Shown here piece after piece: positions 50,101 to 61,900 of a stretch of 64,000 nt of DNA. The translations under genes and the position numbers were made by a program. Location: positions 14,460,849-14,524,848 of the forward strand of contig OZ014412.1 of assembly GCA_963965975.1 (NCBI GenBank), given 5' to 3'. The notes under the pieces are model-generated. The model had not been told where the DNA came from, ran no database searches, and saw only the letters and a program-made list of their open reading frames with translations. Within the stretch, counting starts at the first letter, position 1. Every line of letters starts with the position of its first letter. This stretch comes from Xestospongia bergquistia (taxonomy: Eukaryota; Porifera; Demospongiae; Haplosclerida; Petrosiidae).

Positions 50101-53100
50101 AATTTAACCTTAAGGAAAGTAAAGATTAATGATTTCATAAGTTAATATGTTGAGACATGCCTGCTACATAGTCTGATAAAGATTATTGCTAAGTCTTTCT
50201 TTGAGTTTCTTAATGTGTTGATCTTTCTCTATAGCTTCATTTTTTTGACAAAGTGGACACACAGCTGCTGCAAGCTCCTGTATTGAACCTATGTATTGAC
50301 TTGTTCTCCCTGAAATACCTCAACATATTCAAAGATATTAGGATGGGATTTTCTAACTACACCCTGTAGACAATTGTGTCAACCCTTGAAGGATTGTTTG
50401 TCCATGGTCCTTCAGTCTCACATAAGTTCCACTCTGCTGTATGGAATGTTCAAGCTATCTATGTGATTATCAAAATACGTAACAAATTCATTGATTCTTG
50501 GTAAGTCTGGAGTATTTGCTTTTATTCCTTGCCATGCAAGACAAATGAAAGAATGGGAGAAAAGGTAAGAGCTGCTGTTCTACGTATAAATGACTTTAGT
50601 TGTTCAACATTTTTGTTTGTATTGGATTTGTAGCCCAATCTCTTAAATTTCTCTTATAACTGCCTGGCAGAATGATAATAGCATTCTCTATAACATAGAT
50701 GTTGGAAAATTCATTTGTATTACTTGTTTGATGGCAACTTCAAAGTCAGCAACCACAGTCTCAGGTTTGAAATATAGTTGTAGATTTTGAGCTTTCTCTA
50801 AAATAATATGAAACAGTCTGTTGTAAGTAGCCCTCGATTTATTTGGCAAGAAAGCATGAACTGTCTGTTGCAAATGCAACTGTTTAATTTTCTCCAGAAC
50901 CATCTTTCAGCTAAAAGAAATGACTCACCAGATAATGGCATCTTTGAAGAGACCTCTTCCTTTGGCAACATTGTTGCTAAACTCATCAAACTACGTTTTG
51001 GTTGGTATATAATTGATCCAAGAAGTTTATGAAATTTAGGTAAATCTTGCAACGAGACTTACTGTAAATGTTTTGAATATTAATTAAAATGAAAATCAAG
51101 ATTCTCCATTAATTAGAAATACGGTATCCGTAAGCAAAGACCTACCATTTTATTAAAATTTGAGAAGGTGAAATCTTCACAGACAAGTTGAGTACACTCA
51201 CTCAACATGTGACTAAACTGCACTTAAAGGAAAACCACAAACCCAAGTTTGTAGACCTCAACCTTTACCCTATCTTTGAAAATACCAATAAACCTGAGAT
51301 ATGTAGATTGCTGTCAGTGGTCATAAATGAACTGTACATTATAGCGAGTTGTAACTGTTCTGAACCGAGTTGGAGATTATACCTTTGTGGTGATAATAAC
51401 GAAATGATCAACCTATTACTTAATATGGACAACAGCTGTGATGACATACTGATAAGATTTTAAATCATTGTCAATGGAAAGTAAATTCTCTGTTCTTGAC
51501 CACTCCCAGGTTATCAGCAGCTGCTCCTTGATGAACACAATCATAGAAATTAGTAATTTTTAATACCATTGGGGCCTGTATCATTATACCTACTTGCCAA
51601 ATGGGATGAGGTAGATAAATGCCATGTTTCAGAAGAAGATGGACATCATCTTTGAAGGAGTACTATAAACAATTTATTACATCAATGATATCTGTGTCAC
51701 TGGTGCCAAGGACAAGAAACACCTCCATAACCTGAAGAACTACTGATACAACTAAAACACCATGATATAAGAGTAAAACAGTCCAAATGTAAGTTTTTCT
51801 TTGAAAGAGTTGAGTATTTATTTGGGTCATGTGATAGATGTAGAAGAGTGAATGCTAAGAGTGATTAAATTAATGCTATTTTAAATGCTGCCAAACCACA
51901 ATATATCCTGGAGTTACATTCCCTTCTAAGCCTAATCAATTATTTTGGAACATTATCTCTATTTATCCACAATATTACAACCTCTAAATAACCTGTTAAA
52001 GAAGTTATGTGACGTGGGTGTGGTCTATAATATGTGACAAATCTGTAGATGCTGCTAGACAAGGATTAGTGTCATAAAAGGTTTTAACATATTATAATCC
52101 AGGATTACCCATTCTTCTAACAATAGAGACTTCTTAATATGACATTGGTTGGTATTGTAACATGATTATACATCTAGAGCCTTAACAAAGCAGAAAATAT
52201 TTATTTTTAAAAAAGAAAGTGAAACATTATTCATAGTGTTTGATATCATGAAGTTTCATCAGTATGTAAAATATGTCTACCTTATTACTGCACACTTAAT
52301 TATGTATTGTAATGTATTTTCTGAAACGTGTGTATCTAATGTAGTTAGCAATAACAAAGTTACTCAAAAGAGTTGTTCATGATGTGTGACTATTGTAAAA
52401 ATGGACCTAAATAGACTGAAGATATTGTTATTAATAAAAGTAAATGTTTGACATTTCTAGTTATATGGCTTATGGTTAGGTGTAGTAGAAGATGCAAATA
52501 GATAATTTTTTGTGGTTGCAGAAGGAATTAATTCTGATTATCGTCACCTTGGCATAGAACATCCTGTGACGTTTGTGACAATCGAGAACCAATCGATCCT
52601 ACTATAAATGATAACTGTTTACTTATGGAATTAATCGATGCCAATCAATGCCTAATGATACCTAAGAGAACTCTAGTGAACATACTTATCCCACGATCAG
52701 TTTGTAATCCTTCTGAATGAGTCATTGACATACATGTACCATAATGTTGTAATGTATTGATTTAAGTGGGAGGGATATCACATATATGTTGTGTCATTGT
52801 GTGTGTGGTTTTCGATTGAGCATGTATACGAAATTAATTATTGTGGGCATGCTGTTAATTCTAAATTAAAAATCACCTAAGGATTGTTAATAGAAAGTTA
52901 TTTCTCTGTTGTGTTTGAGCATTTTTGTTGCTATGATAAGCTTTATACTTGTCCTATAAGATGATATATGCATTTATAATAAACTAGATACTTGAAGAAC
53001 CATTTCTGATTGTCTACATTCACAAGCGATTGAAGTAAGAATGTTCGTTACAATATAACCTTTATGTTTATGTGTTATTGCATAACAACTTCTGACACTA

Positions 53101-54019
53101 TCTAAGTCAATAAATAGTCTCATAGAAGTTAAACAACCCTTTATAGGTTGCTAGAAAGTACAAAGATGATAATGATAATGTTGAAATGACCAAATGTTGT
53201 AATAGAAGTTCAATACATTGAGGCTCTAAAGACACATCACTAGTATATAGTATAGTAAATATTTGATACTAACCTTATCAACAGCATTTGGATTAGCGCC
53301 ATTATTAATTAAAATTGTAGCAACTTCACTATTTCCATTACTTGCTGCGTAATGCAAAGGAGTCCACTTGTCCTAAAAGATATAGACAACATTAATAACA
53401 CAATACAAAGTAGTACATAGACTGTACTGGTACATTATGTCACATTGTTGAATACTACTTTAAATAGTATCACAATATAACTAATTGTTATAACAATGTA
53501 GGTGTAGTATGATAAGTTTGATATTACTGATTTGTTATTATTAATGTATGTGTACCATACAGTGATATGATGATGATAATTAGTTGATTATATAAGAAAC
53601 ACTGAACATGGAACATGATCTTTACTAGTTTTATTTTGGTACTAGAACTAAAACTAAATTTTGTACTTCATTTTATTTTAGTTCTAGTAACAATACAGGA
53701 ACTAATACTATACTAAAATGATTTCTGTTAAAGGTAATACCACTAGTGATGATGATGACTTTATATTTCTGTGGTGCCTTATACTAGATTGTGGTTATGA
53801 CCTATAGTGAGATCATCATCTAGCAGTCAGTGGTCATGTAGTAATGTAGTATAATTGTCTTGTACACTTGTACTTGTGTAATCAATATGGGCCTAGACCT
53901 GTAAAAGCATTGGTCTATATAGAACTTTAGATAAAAACCAACATTGTTGTTGTCTTCTATATATGTCCTCTACCTGAACTGTAGTGAATAATTGATCTGT
54001 CTTCAAGTTTAATTTACTT

Positions 54020-54115
<96 letters not shown>

Positions 54116-57100
54116 CACATGTGTGAGTTGAAATATAAAGACATAATTAGTAAGAGATACAGCATAAAATGGCTTGTCTCCTGATAATGCTAATAGGTAG
54201 TACAATTATCATATGTTTATTGGATAAGAATACCTTTGGACATTAATGATTTTAAAGTAATAGTGGAGATTACATTGCAATATAATATTAAATTATATGT
54301 AATATGAAATAATTAACATAAATTATAAGGAATAGAACACAAGAATTTTCACAGATGCTAAGCTGTGTATGGGGCTGTCATTACAGGTTTACAAGGATCT
54401 ATTAGACTACAAGTTGTGACTTCACTAATCTATTTATTAAGGCCATGAAATCAATATATTCATTAACTGAACATTAAAAATGATGATTCTTTGCTACTAC
54501 CACACATAAAAAAGATTTTTACACAAAATACAAAAGTTTGCATAATTCCTGAGTCAATGATTAATGTGTATTAAACAATACTTCTTTCCAGATGAGACTA
54601 TTTGTCCCTGTAAATGAGGTTTCCATTATTCAGGGAGTCCATTGTAGTACTTCTAATGTGTGTAAAGAAACAGTAGATGTAGAATGAAGTAGAAGTATGA
54701 GTAGTAGTTTGTTTACTTGATTTTGAGTAAGTTTTATTTATCTGGTAGGTCAGAACAAGAACATCTCGATAACACAGAATGGGTACTTAAGAAATTGTCA
54801 GAAGCGGGAATGCGTCTTAAGAGGGAGAAGTGTCTGTTCTGCCAGAACTGGATTTTCTGGGACATCGAATCTCAAAAGAAGGTATCAAACCAATGGAAAA
54901 AAGGTCAGTGGAATCACACATGCACATAGACCCAACAATGTATTTGAGTTGAGATCATTTTTGGGCCTCATCAATTATTACAGCAAATTCTTACCAAACT
55001 TTTCTTCTGTTTTGAGTCCCTCTATAAGTCAAGAAAATGGCAGTGGGAGAAAGATCAAGATAGTGTTTACAGAAGCCAAGTTGTTGTTAAAGTCACTCCG
55101 CCTATTAACTCAATATGACTGCAGTAAACACCTCACCCTTGCATGTGATGCTTCAGCCTATGGGGTTGGAGCACCTAAGTTAAGATGATGGCAATGAACA
55201 ATCCATAGCATATGTGTTCAGAACTCTTAACAAAACAATCAAAATATGCTAAGATTGAGAAGAAGTCCCTGGCCATTATTTTTGGTATAACTAAATTTCG
55301 TAAGCACCTTGTGGGTCATAAATTTACAATTTATATGGATCATAAGGCTTTAACATATCTATTCGGAGAGAACAAAGGTATTCCTATGACAGCGTCTGCC
55401 AGAGTAACCAGATGGCTTTGCTATGAGTATTCAGTTCAGTACAAACTAGGGAAGGAGTTTGGCAAATGCAGATGGACTCAGCCGCCATCCATTGTTGGAC
55501 GTGTGTCAAGAAGATGCCACACCAATGGAACTAATTAATCTGATTGAGCATTTAAACTTCACACCAATATCAGTGTCTGAAATCATTAAATGGACAAATA
55601 GAGAGAAAACCCTATCTGGAGTAAGGCAGTTGATAAGACTTGGGTGGCCAGACAATATTGATGGAGATGTAGAGTTGAAGCCATTTGTTAGGCATAAATT
55701 GGAGCTAAGTGTATTTGACAACTGCATCCTGTTTGCATCTCATGTGGTTCTTCCACCACATTGCAGGAAGAGAGTCTTAGATGAACTTCACTCCTGGATT
55801 TCACCCGGAAGCATCAAGAATCTGACAATGAAAGGAAGGTGGGGAGTGTCATGGATGTCAACTTAATAGGAACTTTCTAGCACCAGCACCACTACATCCG
55901 TGTGAGTATCCAACAAGCCCTTGTTTATTATGTTTGTTACCAATACAATTATCTGTCCTGTCCCACTATAACATTATCTTATGTATGCTATATAAGTGTC
56001 ATGTGTTCTATATTCAATATCTCTGTGACTCTCTCAAGTCATCGCAGTTTACTAATGCCATGTAAATACAGGAAGTTTTTTCTACATATCTGTATAGTGT
56101 GGCCACATGTTGTTATTACCATGTTCAATGATACCTTAATTATTCTTTAATTATACTTTGTCTTATTGTGAATGAACAATGTGTAGGAGTGATCCCTTTC
56201 GTTATGGAGATGTCTTAAGCCTGCTATAAAGTCAGGGTCAAAGTTGGTCATGTATATTGGAAATGGAGTAACTACAACGAATTTTAATTCATAAGAATAT
56301 TTCACTTTTTCCTGAGCTGTGGATATAGTTACTGTTCATAAAGAGGTGACAGTTATTTGAGTATTATTTAGTTTGTGTACTTGAATCAGAACAATCATCA
56401 GTAGGTTTAGATAACTCAACTGATTATGATGATGTAGTTCTAAGTATGTCAAGTAATAATTACTTTTTTCTGTGTCACTTACAAAACAGGTAAATTTGGT
56501 TGTATAGATGACATAATTTACAAAAATCATAGCATTATTTTTCTTTTGGCTACAACAATAGTCTGGTCTTAGGGGTAGCCTTACAGCATCAAGGTCATGG
56601 TTTTCTAAATAGAAATGAAGTATGCTGATGACACTGTTCTCTTCTTTGCCTCTATCATAGGTCTTATGAATCAAAAAATAGATTTAAATAGGAATAACCT
56701 CACAATAAACACTCATTGTTGCCAATTTGTGGCATCAAAATTAACCCTTTCACCACGCGTTTCTCGTGGGTGTGTCAATTATTGCAACTCAAGCAATGGG
56801 CATGTCATATATCTATAGTTTAGTTTTTTCTCGTTTTATGTGTGTATTTATATGTCTTTGGATCTTCTCGCTAGTCAGTTATGATGTGTAAGGTCTCTAT
56901 TGAACATAGATGTGTTCAATAGACGGCGGTTTACACACTCGATCGAGTGAAACGGGAAAGAAGGTAAGTGTATAGTAATATTGATGTCTTATAAATAATT
57001 GTCTTAGCTTAGTGTGATTATAAACACTTTTATACAACGTATATATACAAGATTACAGTCATATTTACATGACTGTAATGGTAGCCACACTGTACTTGAA

Positions 57101-57188
57101 ATTACAGCTCTGCTCGGTTTGGCTGTGTACATTTATGCTATATTATATAATTATACTATATCTGTATCTATAATGATGTATATATGTT

Positions 57189-57231
<43 letters not shown>

Positions 57232-58870
57232 CAGTTCCTTTTTTTGTTATTACTGATTATGTATGTACTCGTGTTGGAATGATTTCAATAACATAGCTCA
57301 TAGTATTTCACTTCCTCTTTCCTTTATTTTCAATTTCTCCCTCTCAACAGGAATTTTGACTTTGGATTAGAAAAACTCAAATATCGTATCTATTCTTTAA
57401 TGAAAACACCCTTCTTCATCCCTTTCAGACTATCACCCAATCTCCCTACTTTCCCTTCCAATGTAGTCTATTACACATTATATTATTAACAAACACTGTA
57501 TGTCTCATTTTGTACACAACAAATGTTACATTTAATGATTTACAAATAAATACAAATACATATTGTAAACACATGTTAACATCTGTAAAGATGAGATGCT
57601 ACTACTGTATCCATGACAACATAATGTAATGTGTGCAGCAGTAAGGGCGTACTGAATATGGTTAAAAAGGAATGTTTTAATTTCAGTATTTTGGTACTAG
57701 AACTAAAAGTAAATTTAGTACTTCATTATATATTTAGTTTTAATAACAATACAGGAACTAATACTGTACTAAAATGATTTCAATTGAAGGTAGTCGAACT
57801 AGTAATGATCATCCGTTTATATTTTTGTGGTGTCTTATAGTAGGGTGTGGTTTGGACACAATTATAGTGATATAATTCTGTAAGAATATGGAAGTATAAT
57901 TGTCCTGTACTGTTGTATTTGTGGAATCTACTTCATAGTCCAGTATATGAAGTGTTCTATACAGAAGTTGAGATAAAACCAATAGTTCAGTTGTCCTCTT
58001 AATCTTATATCCTCTGCTTGAGCTGTAGTAAAATTTTATTAACCTGGTATGGATTGTTATACACACTAATTGCTGTTTATGTAACTGAACATATTACTAT
58101 AGGGTCATTGTGTAATAGACTACATTAGAATAATATGATCTAAATGCAAGCCAAAATTGCTAACCACTGTGCACCACATACTACATATAGATGAAGTATA
58201 GGTCTAATGCACTTACAACACAGTATATGTACAGTAAGTACAAAGAGGTACATGAACTCGTATCAGGTTTAGACATAATAACATTTCAAATTTTCAGCAA
58301 TGACTAACGAAAACTAAATTCATAAAGTTAGTAATGAATAATTTTGATTATATAGCCTGTCCAATTCATCTCAAAATAATTATGTAATGAATATGTTTAC
58401 TCAGAGCCTATTTGATATATAATATTTTGTCCTTGAAAGGTTCAAAAGACTATAAGGACTCGTGAATATGCTTGGTATTATTATATCAAACTAATATCTT
58501 ATTTCCATAAGTCCAGTTTTCTATAAACTACTTAATAATACAGCATTAATATGTGGTTCATTCATATACACTAGGATAAAGCACCTTGATGTTATCAATG
58601 CTTAACATTAATTCATGTTGTCATTACCTCAGACAAGAATTCATAAACTATTTAGAGTATTCATAAACTGTTACAAGGTATAATTATTTATAGTATACTT
58701 ATATCACATGTATAAACATCAAATGTAAATTGATACAAAAAGCTCACTGAAAACAATGTCTAATATAACAACTACACGTGTAACTATACTATACTGATTA
58801 TGAGATATTGAGAATTTAGAGTATATAACATAAGTATTCTATTTCAATAAACATTCAAATGAACCATCTT

Positions 58871-58908
<38 letters not shown>

Positions 58909-61900
58909 TCTTTTAGGATTTCTATTAGTGACCTACTTTGCCAAAAGGACCACTTCTGTCAAGTAAAAAATAATCTCAGTAGGACAGAAAAGTGATGATT
59001 TAAATACTTTGGGAACTTGAGGTAAACCAAAACACAAAGACAATAGTACCTGACAGTCATTCTGAAGCGTCTATAAAGCAAAAATTATTTCTAGATTAGC
59101 AGGTAGAAGCATTCGCGTTTTCATATATTACTGTACGGTATGCGGGGGTGGAAAATTAAATTCCACTTTTCTCAAAATTAATTTTTGGTAGTGGCCACGG
59201 TATTTCCGTTTATATCTTCTTTCTTTAGCAACGCATGCATTTATCCAAGGTATCAAACAATTCAGCATTATCTATATTTTAAAATGGCATGAAAAAGTGA
59301 AAATGACAGAAATGACTCAAGTGGTCCCTTTTTTTCATATCAGGTCACATAATTATTTTAAAAGCTATATCATGTAACTCAACATAATTAATTACCATTA
59401 TCTTACAATTTTGTAACAAAGTATTCATATGTAATAATTATGTTATTAAAAATGATATTAACATCATATGGAAGGAAACCTCTGACACACATAGTAATAT
59501 ATCAATTTATTTACTGCTATAAAGGAGCATATTGATTGTATGTGTGGCTTATTAAAAGTTTAATGTAACTAAAGGAATTGTCTATAATCTGTACAACAAT
59601 ACTTTTCAACCAAAGGTCTTGTAAATTCCTAAATGCTTGTACAATTGAAATATTAAGATAATTTATAGTTAAATGATTTGTATAAACCTAAACTCAAAAT
59701 GACTGCCAGTTATTTAGTACCACTAAACAATATATAATCAATTAATATCATATTAACATACTCCATATATTACAGGTACTATATACAGTTAAATTATATA
59801 GGATATAATGAAATATACCAATCTTTCTATACTAATCAGTAATGCCTATATAATTGTTTGACCTTTCATTTCTATTAGTTTAACTGTCCCCATGTTATAT
59901 ATATTAACAGATCATGTACAAGAAGTAGAAAGACTGTCTAGGTTTTTCTAGTAATTATAAGAAACATACATAGTTTATTGACAAATATTACATTGTACAG
60001 TACATGTATGGATATCATAACATGCTTACAGTATATGGAGAGATTCTATAGACATTTGTATTTTCATACATGTTTACATAATCAAATCCATATATATGGC
60101 AAATGTTTGTGGCTTCCTTCATGTTGTAATAAATAATATTCACAGTCAATGCAATTAATGAATTTAGTTTAAGAGTATGACTTTCATTTAATCTTGATAT
60201 GAATTCCAACACGTTAAATTGTAATGCTTGCTTAACTACCTCAAAATTTATGCTCTTAACTCAATAATAAGTCAGACATTATTGACATTGGACAAGGAGA
60301 TTTGAAGTTGCTACACTTCAGTACACTGTCATAAAAGAAGCAAACATTTAAGGATCTACATTGCATGTGAATGATTTGGAGAAATGTTTAAGTCAGGATA
60401 TTTCCTTGTTGGCTGTTAAGGTAGTGTTGCTGTATATACAGGAACCTTGCAATTTTGCAAATGTAAAGTGATTATTGTCAATTACCAGTTAGCCTGTGCA
60501 TTACAATTCATTCTGATGACTGAAATACCAATGAAATGAAACAAAGTGTTTAACAACATTAAAACAAATCTCTTTTTCATATCAAGGACTCTAAAAAGGT
60601 CACTTTTCTTAAAAAAACTTATAGCTTAATCTTATTCATTGTCATTATTTATCTTATTCAAATAATTAGTAGGTTGTGAATATTGTTATAATGGAACTAT
60701 TCTCAGGCAACTCATGTAGCAGATTATTTTGGAAAGAGATCATAATAATTATAAACTTTAAAATAAAAATTTGACAAAGTTAAATTTGTTGAATTATTTC
60801 TTCTGCCTATTATTATGTCCTTGAACACTAAATGAGGAACATTTTATCTGAGTAACCATTTCCTATATGTTGTCACAATCCCTCTAATGTTACAATTAAT
60901 TGTGAATGCTAATTTTAGTGACTACTGTAATAATATGTAAGTGTTTAAAATTGTAGTATAACACATTTACTATATTGAAATATGGAATGTCTAAAAATAT
61001 ATTGGTATCATTTTTTTGCTAATCATAAAATTACTAAATTAGTAGATACAATTAATAGTAGACTTAATTAAGGTATGAACCTAACATGATATGATAGACA
61101 TATCACTTCACTTTACATATTCTATTATTAAATACAACATTGTGATAAATATCTGATGTATATAATTTTCTCTTCATGTGTTGAATTTAAGGCAACTGAT
61201 GAATTAATTCAAAAACTTTTTTACACAAGCCTACTATGTAAGTGACTTTGTTGACTATACTGTTTATGAGTGTATAAAACATAAAAATATAATGTTGTTT
61301 CTTAAAAATAGAGTTTGGAATACAGCAAACATAAGGTCACTCTAGATTATAGTTACAACTTGTTGATGTAATCATAATCAATGCTTCTGATTGGTATTTC
61401 ATTAGTCTATGAGAGCTTTATCAACATTCTGATAGATTGTAAATTTATGAGGTTAGTGAGTGAATGAATGTGAGTGATAAAATCTTGCAATGAATTTAGA
61501 AAGTATATTTTACAAATGCTAAATTAAATGCAATTTATAAAAATTTTGTCCTTCAAATTTTGTATTATTGATAGATATGGATTGGTTCTGTTAGATTTAT
61601 TCAGTAACATTTTTATTAGATTAACATATGTAAACATCATGAATCTGTGTTATTAAATTTAGACCGTCCCATACATTATATCATCTCAACTAACATCACA
61701 CTATAATAATGATACATTGTGTTGTGATGTAATAATTGTTGGATCTTAGACTTATTTATAAAATACACTGTATATGGATAATGGACTTTACTATTGAGAT
61801 ATATAATTAAATAGTAAGTGCTATTGACTTACATAGTCATGATAGTTTACATCAGCACCTTGATTAATGGCAGATTTGACTTGTTCAATCTTTCCATTAA

